A stretch of 64,000 nucleotides of DNA from Microcyclospora pomicola (GCA_002786065.1 NHNY01000006.1:434001-498000); one strand, 5' to 3'; positions 22,640 to 35,098 are shown, counted from the first letter of the stretch. The notes: generated by a model not told the origin, from the letters alone. Made by a program: numbers and translations.

Positions 22640-23270
22640 CCGGCGAGTAGGTGATAAGAAGATCAATATGAGACGCGTCGCCATAGTTCTTCTCCATCGA
22701 CTTGCGAGTCGCAAACATCCCGCAAAATCAAGAGGCGGCTTGTAGATAAGAAGCTCAGTGCAAGACCCACCGTGGCAGTTTTCTCCCATCGAACATCAAG
22801 CATAATATGACCTGCGCAATTCAAGAGTTGCAAGTGAATACAGGAAGAAAGATCGATACAAGACACGCCATCGTGGTTCTCTTCCGCCAAGTTTCAAATC
22901 TCAAGCACGCCGCAGAGTCTAAAAGATATCAGATATCAGACATCAGACATCGTACAGGCTCCATAGTCTGAAGAGTGAATAAGGAAATTGTTACGAGACG
23001 CACCGTCATGATACCCTTCCGTCAGATCTCAGAATAGCAACATACCTACTACAGAATTCAGGGACTGCGGGCATGTGGATAAGAAGATCAATATCAAATA
23101 CGCCCTCCCAGCCCCCATCCACATATCGAATCTCAAAGATCCCGCACAATCTAGCAGATAGCAAACATTAAGTCTTGCAGAACCGAGGAAATATCAAACT
23201 TGACGCAAAGTCTAGGAGATATCGAACTTACCGTATCACCTCCCTTACTGCACAATCCAAGAGCGGCGAG
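22640..23270. repeat. Degenerate ~100-110 bp tandem repeat, five or more copies
   Basis: Copies begin near 22647, 22744, 22842, 22968 and 23078, with a remnant near 23230. Shared order of words: GATAAGAAGATCAATA, GAGACGC.CCGTCATAG, TTCTCTTCCATCGAA, CTCAAACATCCCGCA, AATCTA.GAG and GGCGAGTG. Strongly diverged, with a small ATATCAGA/CATCAGA stutter at ~22926-22950. Confidence 0.75.
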
Positions 23271-23840
23271 TGGATAGTTCCCAAACCTAACACAACACGC
23301 GTCGTGCAGCGATGTTGTATACTTACTTCCACCTACCTTATACTTCTTCCTATCCCAGACACTTTAGACTGACGTACTCAAGGGAACAGGTAGACTTGTA
23401 GAACCACAAGAAATCGCGGCGGCACGAGAACGCGGGAACCTGGACTGAGCTGAGAGATCTGAACTACGTTAGAGACGATAATTTACTAAGGTAGCAGTGC
23501 AGGATAATAACATATTATTATAATGTACCTACTGTATCCAAGTAGTCAAGTATCTGAGTAAGTGACGATAGTAGTATAGCATTGGCAGCTGAGCTGAATT
23601 GGGTAGATGAAATGCATGGAGATGGATGGCCACGGACGGAAATGGTGTCAGCATCATGAACGAACGGAGGTCGACCGAAATGGCGTACAGACATAAAAGT
23701 GCCGTGAAATTCAGTAGGAGGAGACAGCACAGAGACTCCATGTTGAGTGGAAGAGACGCGTCGCGGAGCATATCATTATACATTGTAATAGATCATTAGC
23801 AGTAGACCACGACAGCTCACGGCATACCACAACAAAAGGT

Positions 23841-23945
23841 AGCAGATTACGGCGGGAGAGAGCAAACGACAGCAGATCACGGCAAGGGACGATAAATGAC
23901 TACAGATGATCGCGGAGCTCGGGATATCATGGCAAAGGACAGCGG
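23841..23945. repeat. 30-bp tandem repeat, about three degenerate copies
   Basis: Units 23841-23870 and 23871-23900 align base for base from AGCAGATYACGGC to AAAYGAC; a looser third copy follows to ~23945, and similar words precede at ~23799. No coding potential seen. Confidence 0.65.
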
Positions 23946-24768
23946 AGAATCAGCCAAAGACAGTCCAACGCATCAGCGCGAAGGGATGCAAGGCACATGT
24001 AGTTACCATAAACCCATGAGAACTTAAGGTAAGGTGAGCAACGGATGTATTAGAGCTAAAGGTCAGGTAGAGCCTAAAGACATGTAAAGGAGAGGGTATG
24101 ATAAGGGGAGGTTGAGTGCAAAGACCACCTCCACCTAAGGCCAGCGCAATACACCACCTCCCCATCCCAAAGGAAAATCAACGTCAATTCGTGTTTCATC
24201 TAAGTTGGCCCAGTCCTCTTTACGAATCCAGCTTAACAAGGCCGGAAAGAGGACACGATAACAACAGCAGCCCCCTCTCCCTCAGTCGTTCGCTGGTCGA
24301 AACATTGTTGAATCTATTCTTGTGTCATGTCGTGGGGCATGTCGTATCTGCCGGCTGTGTTGCAGTTGTGAGGTACAGTGGCGTAGGATGGAGGAACTAG
24401 GGTTTGAAGTTTTCAGTGTCTCCCGTCTGTTGACCCCTCGACTCTAGTGCCATTGACGTGCATGTACAATGACGGCAGTGCTCGACAGCTGCGGCAGCTC
24501 AGACCCATTCTCAGTTGGTAAAGACCGATGATCGACGCTTAGTCGTCATGAGATAATGCCTCGCACGCACTTTTACTTCCCCTCATGCATCCCTTATCGC
24601 CTCAGCCGCAACGGGTATCACAAAAACAGCTTGGACAAGTGACGCTCTGTCAAGGAGAACAAATGATGCTTTGCTTTTTCCTTATTCCAGATGAGGGATG
24701 CTGTGTACGTCGGAAAGATTAGAAAAGCCGAGCCAAGCATGGAGAAGGGGGAGAAGAGAAGAAGGTCA

Positions 24769-27700
24769 TCAGACGAAATCGGCAGAGTAGGAGAAGCCGC
24801 GGAATTCTTCTTGCATCGCCTGAGAAAGAACTGTGAGAATAGTCAGTAAGAGTACTTGTGCATTACCGCAACGATGATGACGGAAGAGAGACACTCACCA
24901 GACTGTACAGGGGTAAGCACAGGAGTGACGCTGGTAAACTCCTGGTCAAAGTTACTGGTATCGGCGCGGCCCTTGACCGTTGGCTTGAATGGAGGCTCGA
25001 CCCGTTTATAGTAGATGTCCTCCCAGTTGACGTTCCGGAAGAATGCGTGGCTCATGATCTCCTGCGCATCCGTAGGGCCGCTACCAAGACGGTGCTCGGG
25101 CTCGCGCGTCAGCAGCTTCTGGAGGATTGACACGCTGTCTCGAGGCATATGAATGGGATAGAGCGGCTCATCTGCCAGAATAGCATCATAGATCTCGTCC
25201 TCATCCTCGCCTCGGAACGGACTTTGTTGAAGCAGCATCTGGTAGATCAACACACCAAAGGCCCACCAGTCCACCGCACGGCCGTACTTCTTGTCAAGCA
25301 AAATCTCGGGCGCCATGAACTCGGGGGTACCACAGAAGGTAGAAGTTGTAGAGCCGTACCACATGTCTTCTTTGCAGAGACCGTAATCCGCAACCTTGAT
25401 GTGCCCGTCGAGCGTCAGCAGGATGTTGTCGAGCTTCAAATCACGGTATATCACTCCGTTTTCGTGGAAGTATTTCAACGCCAGGCAGACCTCCGCAGCA
25501 TAGAACTGGGCACGCTTCGCACCAAATTGACCGCGCTGGATGTGCAACATCAGATCACCGCCAGAGATATACTCCATGACGAAATACACTCTCGTTTCGG
25601 TCTGGAAGCACGCGTGCAGGCTGAGCAGGAATGGATGTCGCTCCTTGTTGGCAATCAGGTAGACACGCTTCTCTGATCTCGTGCTCTCCACCTCGTCGTT
25701 CTCGATGATGAATTCCTTTTTGAGGACCTTGATGGCGTACAGCTGCTTGGAGGTTTTGGTCTCGGCAAGCATGACCTTTCCGAAATTACCCTTTCCGAGC
25801 ACAGCGAGGAAGTTGAAGTGACCAAGACCGATACGCTGCCCAGTGCCTTGAGTATTCGCAGGAGGCGCGGGCTTCCGTACTTCCTCTACAGGAGCAGTGA
25901 TCGCAACTTGAGAGGAAGGTTGCTGTGTGGCTGGTGGCTGTACTTGTGGCACAACCGAGGTCTGAGGGGTATAAGATCCCTTGGATGGTGGTGGAGGTGG
26001 CGTTTGAGAAGCAACCTGCTGTGCTGCTGGGTTGGTGAAACTTTCATACACACGAGGATCGTACTTGGGAATTTGCGGAGCTTGTGGTTTGGCATAGCCA
26101 CCTTGATACCCATCGGAGTAGCCCGCACTTTGCCGTGGGGCATCGTTCTGGCTGCCGGTGGAACCTCTGTTATACGCAGATTTCGGATCGTTCGGAGACG
26201 GTCGCATGCCACTCAGGGCAGCCGAAGCTGCAGCTGCAGCAGCACTCGCCTGGTAGGATGGAGATCTTTCGGCTGCTAGACGACGGCTATCAGGCGAAGA
26301 TGGCGAGCTGGGGGGCAGCGATGAACTTCCCCCCTGACTAGTGCTAGGATCATAAGTAGAGGAGATCCGGGGTGGGTGTTCGTAGGCGTCTGACGTCCTG
26401 TTGGTGGGAAATGAGAGTCGATCCTTGTTTTCTGCTGCCACACTATCTTGGTGAGCCTGTGTAGTCACGAAGCTTGCAGCAGGTGCCACGGCTGGCCTTT
26501 GTGAAGCAGATGATGCTGCAGCAGCTTGCGGACGAAGCTTTGCGCCGTTGCCCAACATCCTGCCGCCTCTTTGCCGGACGGCAATTTGTTCCTCGATGAT
26601 CTTGTTCGCCATCTCCATGCTGATGCCACAGAAATCAGGCACGAAATGGATACAGCTGGCGTGGCAAGTGAGCTTGCACTCGGTACACTTCCGCGACTGT
26701 TTCTTGCCCAGAGGAAGCACATAACCACAATGACAACACCAATTGGCGCCCATGTTGGAGAAGGCGTCGAAACGATGCGGGATGCGATGGTTGATCTTCT
26801 CCTCGTCGGGGTCGGATTCGGCGTTGGATTTGCTGATGCACTTCGTGACGACCTTGGGGTAGCAATTCTTGTGGCAGGTGTACTTGCAATCAGCACACTG
26901 CATGCCAGCGGTGTATTTCAGGAAATCGCCACACAGCGCACAACGCATGATGTTGTAGAACGTCTGGACCGCAAACTTGTGGCCATATTGCTCTACGATG
27001 TCTTCTTTCTTCTGACGGACCGCGCCCTTGCGGTTAAGACCGACATCGAATGGACGGCGATCCTTGACTTGCTTCACGAAGCTCAACGTCAGCTGAATGC
27101 GGCCGACAGGCTCGAGTGAGAACCAAGCGTCGATGTAGATTGGGCCTGTTTGTGGAGCCAACCCTGATCCATTGGGACCTCCGAGTGCAGCAGCGGTAGA
27201 GTTGGCCGCACCACTTTTGCCGCCCTGTGAACTCGGTGGCGGGCTGAACTGCAAATCCGGACGGGGTTGCTGACCATCCATCTTGTCTGCGGTCATCCAT
27301 CCAGCTTGGTTGAATTCGGTCTCTAACCTCTTACGGCGGATCTCGTCGACCAGATCTGAGAGTCGGATCCACAACAGGCCAATGGGGGTCGGGTGGTCGC
27401 CAGATTTGTCGTATACAGTGAATTCGATCTCGTTGGCCTTGTCCACATCAAACTCATGCACTTCATCCGCCCAACGATCGATCTTCGTCGCCTTGGTTCG
27501 TCCTTTCGGTACATCTTCCACTTTCATGATGACAAAGGTCTCTGGGCCGCGGGAGAAGCGTCCAGTCGCAGCATGATCGACTTCAGCGACAGCATTGATA
27601 CGCACGGAAAGGTGTCCGGTGAGTGGCTTTCGCTGACTGGGGGTATCCAGGCTATCATCATCGTCTGCATCTGCAGCATTCTCGACATTGATATGCAGGT

Positions 27701-28367
27701 GCTCGTATCGTTTCAAGGCTCGTGTCAGCAGCTGGATCTTCTGATTGCTCTCGATCCGGCGTCCCTCCGCATCGGCTTTGCTCCTTCGGTCACCCTCCAT
27801 CTGATACAGCTTGACCATTTTTTCAATCGCGTCCTTGTACTGCTTCTCCATGCTGAGCTTGAACTCCAATTGTGACAGCATGAGTTGAATGCGAGGTCCG
27901 AGATGTGGGGTCTGATACTTCATCAGATCGAGCTTGCTGTAGTTGGGCCGCGCTCGTGGTGATCGGTCCGCGGGGTTGGGTGGTGCATATGGTGCTCTCG
28001 GCGGCATCAGACCAGTCGCGCCACCCTGGCTGTATCCACCAGGACCTGGATCACCATACCCGCCTTCCGCACCAGCATAACCCTGCTGATTGTTGATCCC
28101 TTGTCCAGTCTGCGCAGGCGCTCCATGTTGCGAGGGCACGGGTCCGCCATTGCTGCCCAGCGTCATCATCCCCATGCGCTTCTGAATCTCATCTCGCTTC
28201 TGCTTGAAGTAGGCAATGTTCTGCTGCGAATCACGAATCTCCGACTCTGCCCGCGAGTTGACCATGCTATTGCTGGAGGCTTGCCGGTACTTCTGCGAGG
28301 CAAAGATCATGGCTTCCTCATGCAGGATCTTGCGATTGATCTCCTCGAGAGCCTGATTGTCGCTCAT
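24769..28367 (-). CDS. PKC1: Protein kinase C (Pkc1), cell-wall integrity kinase
   Basis: Two exons, 28367-24899 and 24830-24769, give 1176 aa. The 68-nt intron (GTGAGT...CAG, phase 1) restores the C-terminal hydrophobic motif [10 protein letters not shown]; unspliced translation would lose it. Domains in family order: HR1-like coiled coils at ~1-70 and ~145-225 (binding sites for Rho GTPases), a C2-like region at ~240-400, two C1 zinc fingers at ~462-510 and ~529-580 ([36 protein letters not shown]), a Pro/Ser/Gln-rich linker, and an AGC kinase domain from ~850. Kinase motifs are intact: [23 protein letters not shown], the activation loop [10 protein letters not shown] and the turn motif TPVLTP. 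Pkc1 acts at the plasma membrane upstream of the cell-wall-integrity MAP kinases. Confidence 0.97.
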
Positions 28368-29597
28368 GATGCCGGTGTGACAGGCCCCGCACGGCCAGGG
28401 TGGGAAAGATCAGCCGTGGAATAGCAGGCCGAGCACTCAGTGTGCGCGGGGCGGGGCGGGGGTCGACCGGAGCAGGTGGGTGGGCGGCGATAGGCGTGCT
28501 ATATAGTCGAACCAGTAGCGTGGTCACGGAGGAAGGATCCAACAGTCGTGGAAGATGCCGGGGAGTTTGTGTTAAAGTATCGGTGTGCGAGAGTGGAAGT
28601 GAATTCGACGGCTTTCGCAGCTGAAGTGCTAGAGTATGAAGCTCGTGGGGTGTGTGACGTTGCCCCGTGCGGCTCAGTAGCAAACCGGCGACCGGAGAAG
28701 AGCGGAGGGGTCGGCGGAGGGCAGGGGATGGAGAGAAGCCAACAGGACAGCACAACGGCGGGGATGGCGGAGGTGGCGGCGGCGGCACAGGTCAGCTCAG
28801 GGCAGGTATCCCAGATCAAGTGGGTGAACCAGGTCGTCGAGTGTTTCGGGCGGTGGGGGCGGCGAGCAAGAAAGAGAATGGGACGGATCAGGGCCCGCCG
28901 CTTGTCTGCGTGGAATCAATCCCGGAAGTAGGTGAGGTACCTACTGTCCTGCAACCTCAGCTTCGCCGGACGGAGCGGAGGTTTGGCTGGAGCGTGTTTC
29001 GGGGTCGCAGCTCAGCCACAGCACAGCCGACGATGGCAATTACGATGTGCGCATCGGCTGATGGTTCGCGGCAGACCAGCGTGATCGATGTGCCGGAGTC
29101 TGGATAATGTACGAATAGACCTGACCGATGAACGATGTCGTGGCCGTTGACCGGTAGGTACCTTAGATAACTGAGTGCACGCAGAGAAGGTGAGGAAGCA
29201 GAGGTCCGATATGTCGCAGGAAGAAGCTCGCGGATATCGAGCGATGGGTGGTGGGGCGTGATCAGCTCTGGCGATGACCTGCAGTGTGTCGCCAATGTCA
29301 TGCCGCTATCTTGTGTCGCGTACGATACACCTACACATTATCTGCTGTGGCCGATCTGATGGGTGTTGCTAGATGGTTTGCAAATACACATCTCATTACG
29401 TGAATGCATATGCATGGACAGTCACCACTGACACGACGGCGATACTCTATACAATTGCTAGGTCTGGCAGCTTTTCTATAGGTACGAACAGAGGCCTGGC
29501 CGGTGGTGATGACCTGCACAGTCCTGTCTCAGCTGCAGCGGAACGCTGCTGTGGAACAACTGGTGCATACTGTTGCCGCTGGCAAAAGCTGTATTGT
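28368..29597. other. Intergenic, PKC1 promoter and LYC1-like 3' flank
   Basis: About 1.2 kb upstream of PKC1, which lies on the minus strand, as does the next gene. GC-rich near PKC1 with GGCGG runs around 28740-28860. Short palindromic GGTACC/CCTTAAG-like words occur near 28930 and 29155. No gene visible. Confidence 0.55.
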
Positions 29598-30833
29598 CTA
29601 GCACCAAGAGTACTTCTCGTTACAGATCCAGTCCACATCCTCCCAATCCCCTTCTCCATACCAGAGCAGACTCGTGATGCTCTCGTCTTCACGATGAGTG
29701 ACCGTCGTGCCGGGCTCACACAGTCTCGCCGCGGCGACGGTCGCCGATGATGGGTTCCAGATCATGACCTCCTGCATGTCCCACAAAGAGGCAATCGTTT
29801 GAGCCGTCGCCAGCAATGTGGCAATGTTCTTTACCACCGCCGAGTTCTGAACTGCAGCAATCCCTTCTTTCGTCGCCGGAGAAAAGTCAGAGGATTCATC
29901 GTCTTCCATGACCAGCCGCATGATGTGCATCGTGTTGGGCGTCTTGTTCGCCGGATCACCCCAGACGCGCATCCAGTAACACCACACTCGAGCGCCAGCC
30001 TCGCCCACGATCGCGCCGGTATCGAGAGGCGTCTTGTTGTAGAGCTCCTGTGCCACGAACCTCTCCCGGGCGTGGTGCCACGCCATCGTTCGGGCGTCTG
30101 GCACGAGAGCTACAGCATGTAGTTTGTTGAACTTGCCGCTGGACAGCCGGTGGCGGATCAGTCGCTCGTCCAGTTGACACAAGGTGGGCAAGTCGTCGCT
30201 CTGCAACTTCTTCGCGAAGGTGGCATTTGTAGGAACCCTTGACGTGGCTGGTAGTTCCATGTGGCTCGACGGGAAGACCTGCCAGCCTCGCTTTGCATAG
30301 AAATCCTACTTGTCGTCAATGCGGTGGTCAAGAATGAAATCGATGCCCTAGGAAAGGTCACTTACCTTCCCTATATCAGAGAACAGCACACTAAACCCCA
30401 CCTCCTCAGCACCATCAATCTGCCAGTTCTTCAATCTCTTTCTCAATTCGGCCATCATGCGGCCAGCATAGCCCTTTCCCCTTGCATTGGGCGGGCAAAA
30501 CACACTCGCCACGCCATGCGCAACAACATCTTTTGACACTCCGTTCTTCGCCACAATCGCCTTCTTCTTGATTCTTTCGCAACCACATAACACATATCGA
30601 TGACTTTGGCCGCTGGGCTGATACACCAGCATCCATGTGGTCAATCCGCCGTCCTTGGTCAAGTCCTGCTGTAGAAGATGGTCCTCCCGTCGAATGTATG
30701 CTTCCAACGAGAGCACTCCCTTCCACTCGGAACTGTTGACATTGGTCTGCGCAGCCGCTTCTTCAGCTGTGCCCTCTACCAAGTAGATGTCTGTAGAGTC
30801 CTTGTCCGGGAAATCGAACGTGGAGACGGACAT
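29598..30833 (-). CDS. LYC1-like lysine N-acetyltransferase (GNAT family)
   Basis: Two exons, 30833-30366 and 30305-29598, give 391 aa. The 60-nt intron (GTAAGT...TAG, phase 0) joins SDIGK to DFYAKRGWQVFPSSH; this S-D-I-G...Y-A-K-x-G-W-x-x-F-P-S-S-H segment is the strongest family signature. The N-terminal ~160 residues contain a GNAT acetyl-CoA-binding pattern (VFCPPNARGKGYAGRMM; R/Q-x-x-G-x-G/A loop) and FSVLFSDIG as the following strand. The C-terminal half (VWCYWMRVWGDP, MQEVMIWNPS) is specific to the fungal LYC1 group. The Yarrowia protein LYC1 acetylates free lysine on N6 in lysine catabolism; that role here is inferred. No targeting peptide seen. Confidence 0.87.
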
Positions 30834-32668
30834 GATTGTGGGATGAATGGGGAGCTCAATGAATCGTGGCGTCGCGAAGGCCTGAGGGGCTTTGAAACGA
30901 CCCCCTCAAGCTTGTCTTGGTACGGTGACAGCTGTTGCGAACGATGATAACTTTTACTCAGACTTGAGCAGACTGTGTGTTTTCGTCGACCGCATGATAT
31001 GTGATGATGGCCTGTACGATACCCCTCACTCTGCAAGCCGGGTTCTTGGAAAGTGCTCAAAGCGAAACAGAACAAAGTAATAAGCCGAAACACCGCTGCC
31101 AACGACGATGATGCGTAGGGCGTGCATCTACAGGTTTCAGACTCCACATGGTGTGGTTACAGTAACCACCAACAGCGTAGCTGTCTCATGTCCTGGATTG
31201 GTCTCGGACGTCTTTGTCCTCCATCGCTTCCGCCGGCAACACAACCTACGTACATGTGAGTGGCTGCGGCAGTGATATGCCGATACGTGAAGGTTGGAAA
31301 TTGGTCGGGTTGATCGTCCGTAGAACTGCGTGTGCTATCATAGTATTGCATGATGGGGTGTACTCTCGAGACAATGGGCTGGGGTCGATACCTGGTCTTA
31401 TTGCTCTTGTTTACGACATGTCATTATTCAATGCGGATCAAAGAGCGTACATTGAATGGACTAGCTTCTTGATTTATTGTGCTGGTCTAGTTGTGGTATG
31501 TTCCCTGCTTGAGGTACTTGCTTAACCGTGACCTATCTGTTCACCTCACCTGGTCAGCGTTTGACGTCTCCCTCTTTACTTAGCCAGCATCGACCACATG
31601 TAACAACATCATCCTCCGATATACTCACCATCCTCCACCTTATCCTCTCCTCGACCTCGCCAGAAGGTCCGCTTGTATAATATCGCCATCGTCTTCCGCC
31701 AGGTAGATCGATGGTAGCACAACAACGATGTGAATCCGTTGTCCAGAAAGCAACCTCACCTCCCCTCATTCACATGCCTCTGCTCCACCAACACGAAAAC
31801 CTCACCACGCAAAAATCTCACCACGCTACTTATCGTTCACATGTCATTCTACTACTGGCGGCCAAGCTAAGCGAGAAACCTCTCCGCCGCTTCTGCTTCT
31901 GCTTCTGCTTCTGCTCCTCCACGCACTTTGTAATCTATATCGGACTTTTTCCTCCTTCGTTTCGTTAATTTGTTCACTTTCACTTTCATTTCGATCACAA
32001 TCATTCTCGTCACACTCACTATCACGACGACTACGACTATAACGACCATTACCATCACGACCATCATCACGACTACGACTACGACTACCACGACTATCAC
32101 GACTACCACGACACCCACGGCAACAACCACGATCACGAACACGACCACGACCACCACGACAACAACCAGAGACGCGACCAGGTACGACAGCCAAGTGAAC
32201 CTCCTCCTCAGCCATCTTGCTTTGCACCCGCTGACAACTCATCACAGATCCTTCACTCGCCCTCCAGCTCTACACGCGGCGAAGTACTTGTAAACACAGC
32301 TACCACGTCCTTCAGCATCATCCTCATTGCCCGCTGCTGCCTCGAGTACGAAATCCTCACCCAGGTTGTCGTCTTGACACCATCACGTTCTTTTCCATCT
32401 GTTACGGTGACGTACCTTCACCCCTAGGGACCTTCACTGCGTGGCCGCAGATCAGGGTGGTCGTCAACTTGAACATCTTATGCTAACTTGTCACATAGCA
32501 TTCGTCTTATATGACCGGCACATTCACTCAGCATCGCTCGGTGTTACCACTTTCTACGCCCGCCACTTCTTCTGTTGCCTGCTCCCGCTTTACCTTTGCT
32601 ACTGCTCTGCCTCTGCTACCCCACTGCTACCCCAGTTCATAACCAGGACTCCACCGTGAACGCTTCCA
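30834..32668. other. Divergent intergenic of LYC1-like gene and RBR ligase gene
   Basis: About 1.8 kb between two divergently transcribed genes. It contains a (TTCTGC)n-like run at ~31892-31920 and a triplet-rich stretch (see 32022-32170). A 103-codon frame at 31214-31525 has no recognisable features. The proximal part is likely a long leader of the RBR gene. Confidence 0.5.
32022..32170. repeat. ACG/ACC/ATC triplet-rich low-complexity tract
   Basis: Imperfect CACGACTAC/CACGACCAC triplets over about 150 bp. Read on the plus strand in one frame it would be poly-Thr/Ile, on the minus strand poly-Val, so long open frames here are artefacts of composition. It lies ~500 bp before the start of the RBR gene and may be in its leader. 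Confidence 0.8.
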
Positions 32669-35098
32669 ATGGATGATGATCTGGATCAAGGCGCATTGTT
32701 CGATTTCGAGGACTTTCCGGACGCCCCCTCGGAGCCTAGGACTGCACCAAATATCCCTCCGGTGCCTTTGCGTAACCCTGCTCGTGGATTGGTCAGTGGA
32801 AACGCGCGATTCGTGAATATCGATGGAGAACCGGACCACCCTTCGGACGACAACCAGCCACTGCCTGAGCCTAGACCACTGCCGCCGATGCCACGCAGTC
32901 CAGTTATTGACCATTTTGCAGTAGACAGAGCAATTACAACGGCCAAAGCGGCCAAACTTGGCGTTGGCCAAGCACAATGTTTAGAACATGTGCTTGAGCT
33001 TTTCCCAGACGTCAGCCACGAATACGTGCAAGCTCTATACGCCGCATTCGACGATGCTGGCCTAGCCGGGCCCATTTTGGGCTCGGCTAGATTAGTCAGC
33101 ATCGTCGAGAGGCTGTTAGAGAACGAGCACTACCCAAGGCAGGAGAGAGCAGCTCCTCCGAAGAAGCGAAAGCGAGCGATTAGTAGCTCGCCTTCTCCGG
33201 AGAGAGAGTGGACTCATCCTGATCGGGACCGCAATTTCGGCCCAGGGTACAGGAACGACACCATCCTTCTATTGAAGCACGAGTTCCTCGAGATCCCATT
33301 CATACACATCTGCGGACAGCAGAGACAGCACGGATTCCTGTTCCAGACTTACGTGGCGCTCGCACATGACAAAGACACGTTCGACCCACACCGGCCAGCT
33401 TATTATCGCAAATCAATAGATCCAGAGCTTGCTTATCCACGTGTGCACGTCGAAGAAGCCATGAGCGAGTCACTGTTGCGGGAGCTGGATGCTGCCCGTC
33501 GACACGTTGAGCAGATCCGAGCTCAACGAGCAAGGATAGAGGCCAGGAAGCAAGCCGAACTCGAGAACGAGCGTCGTGCTAAGGAAACGGGTGACACTGC
33601 GGAATGCTCAGTCTGCTTCGACGATATCCCAACAAACCGCCAGATTCGCTGTGCTGGCATCGTCGCTCACTTTACTTGCTTCGAATGCGCCACAAATTAC
33701 ATCAAAAGTGAGATCGGTCAATCACGCTGTCGCGTGCTTTGCACCGCTGGCTGCGGTGCAGGATTCGCACCAAGTCAGCTGAATCTGCTGTCCGATAAGG
33801 TGATCCTGGAAAAGCTGGCGGACCTCGAACAGCAGAAGGCGATCCGGGATGCTGATCTCGAAGACTTGGAAGAATGTCCGTTCTGTGATTACAAAGCTGA
33901 GATGCCGCCCATCGAGGAGGATTTCGAGTTTCGATGCATGAACCCGACCTGCGAGAAGATTAGTTGCCGCAGATGCAAGCTCACCTCGCATGTTCCCATC
34001 TCATGCACCAAAAACCAGGAAACGATCAACAACCATAACAAGCTCAACGCCATTCACAAGATCGAAGAAGCCATGACGGAAGCGCTTATGCGGTCTTGCA
34101 ACAGGTGTAAGACACGCTTCATCAAAGAGATCGGATGCAACAAGATGACGTGTCCGAGTTGCGGTAATCTGCAGTGCTACGTCTGCTCAGCTACGCTCAA
34201 GAATTATGACCACTTCGACGCGGGCAGACCAGGTAACCCAGAAGCGGCAGATGTAGAGCACATAAAGTGCCCACTGTTCGATAATGTGGAAGAGCGCCAC
34301 GCGGAGGAAGTGAAGAAAGCGGAGGCGAAGGCAAGAGCAGAGATTATAAAGGAGGATCCGAAATTGTACCCAAGCGAACTCGCAGTCAAGATGTCCGAGG
34401 CCGTGATCAAAGCAGAGGAGGACAAGATCAAGAGAGCGGCTACACTCATCGGCGGTGAAGCACCTATTGCCCAAGCGCCTGTCATCCAGGCGCCGCGCGG
34501 ATTCCTTCAGCACCCTTGGGGCTATCAAGAGTTTGCCGAGATTGAGGATCGTTTTCGTTTCCCAGCGCGCAGGGCCCCGGTGATCATCCCTCGGAATCTG
34601 GACGACGCGATCGACGACCCGGAGGAACATCTCGCGATGCTGAGGCAGCGGCGTGCTGAAGGATTGGCAATACATCCCATTTTTGAGAGATACCTGGACG
34701 ACGAGAGGATACGGGAACGGGAACGACGCGCATTGCCGAGAGCATTCGAACCTCTGCATCGTGATCCGCTACACTTCAATCCGCCTGATCCTGTGAGGCA
34801 TGCACCAGGTCTATGGCGTCTGGCACCGAATTGGCGACGTCGTCGCGGCGATCAAGTCGATGAGCGCGCCGACCAAGCACAGGTCCCTCAACCTCTCAAC
34901 AACAACATGGAAGATGCTCAGCCTATCGCCGTACCGCAGCGCGAGAACGGTCCTGGTAGGAATGGCTTCCTCGCGGAAATGTTTCACCGCGCGCGCATAC
35001 TTGCGGAGAGACGTGCTCCGCAGGCAGTTCCTCGGGCCAGACAAGATCCAAATGGGCAGAATGCGCAGCGTCCAGGGCCAAGAGGTCAGAATGAATAG
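32669..35098 (+). CDS. RBR-type E3 ubiquitin ligase, RNF216/TRIAD3-like
   Basis: Single exon, 809 aa, first ATG in MDDDLDQG. The RING-between-RING core lies at ~312-515: RING1 CSVCFDDIP...CAGIVAHFTCFECATNYI with a Cys-rich extension LCTAGCG; an in-between-RING at ~397-450 (CPFCDYKAEMPP...CMNPTCEKISCRRC); and RING2 at ~476-515 (CNRCKTRFIKEIGCNKMTC), where the Cys in GCNKM is at the place of the catalytic ubiquitin-accepting Cys of RBR ligases. This arrangement is closest to the RNF216 group. The N-terminal ~300 residues are acidic and Pro-rich with a basic KKRKR patch near 167; the C-terminus is charged and Arg-rich. It should transfer ubiquitin through a thioester; substrates are unknown. Confidence 0.92.
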   Translation: MDDDLDQGALFDFEDFPDAPSEPRTAPNIPPVPLRNPARGLVSGNARFVNIDGEPDHPSDDNQPLPEPRPLPPMPRSPVIDHFAVDRAITTAKAAKLGVGQAQCLEHVLELFPDVSHEYVQALYAAFDDAGLAGPILGSARLVSIVERLLENEHYPRQERAAPPKKRKRAISSSPSPEREWTHPDRDRNFGPGYRNDTILLLKHEFLEIPFIHICGQQRQHGFLFQTYVALAHDKDTFDPHRPAYYRKSIDPELAYPRVHVEEAMSESLLRELDAARRHVEQIRAQRARIEARKQAELENERRAKETGDTAECSVCFDDIPTNRQIRCAGIVAHFTCFECATNYIKSEIGQSRCRVLCTAGCGAGFAPSQLNLLSDKVILEKLADLEQQKAIRDADLEDLEECPFCDYKAEMPPIEEDFEFRCMNPTCEKISCRRCKLTSHVPISCTKNQETINNHNKLNAIHKIEEAMTEALMRSCNRCKTRFIKEIGCNKMTCPSCGNLQCYVCSATLKNYDHFDAGRPGNPEAADVEHIKCPLFDNVEERHAEEVKKAEAKARAEIIKEDPKLYPSELAVKMSEAVIKAEEDKIKRAATLIGGEAPIAQAPVIQAPRGFLQHPWGYQEFAEIEDRFRFPARRAPVIIPRNLDDAIDDPEEHLAMLRQRRAEGLAIHPIFERYLDDERIRERERRALPRAFEPLHRDPLHFNPPDPVRHAPGLWRLAPNWRRRRGDQVDERADQAQVPQPLNNNMEDAQPIAVPQRENGPGRNGFLAEMFHRARILAERRAPQAVPRARQDPNGQNAQRPGPRGQNE

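Larger units (their letters stand above)
20138..24768. other. 4.6-kb gene-free region rich in degenerate tandem repeats
   Basis: Between the small nuclear-looking gene and the 3' end of PKC1. No credible coding frame. Most of 20.46-23.95 kb is made of old direct repeats of different period, listed separately. Base composition is near that of the coding parts, unlike the AT-rich block at the window end. Confidence 0.7.

Noticed and set aside
31214-31525. 103-codon frame with a hydrophobic C-terminus upstream of the RBR ligase
   Set aside because: Too short and without context; falls in a probable promoter/leader region.
31867-32157. Poly-Val frame on the minus strand and poly-Thr frame on the plus strand
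   Set aside because: Artefacts of the triplet-rich tract, which lacks stops by composition.
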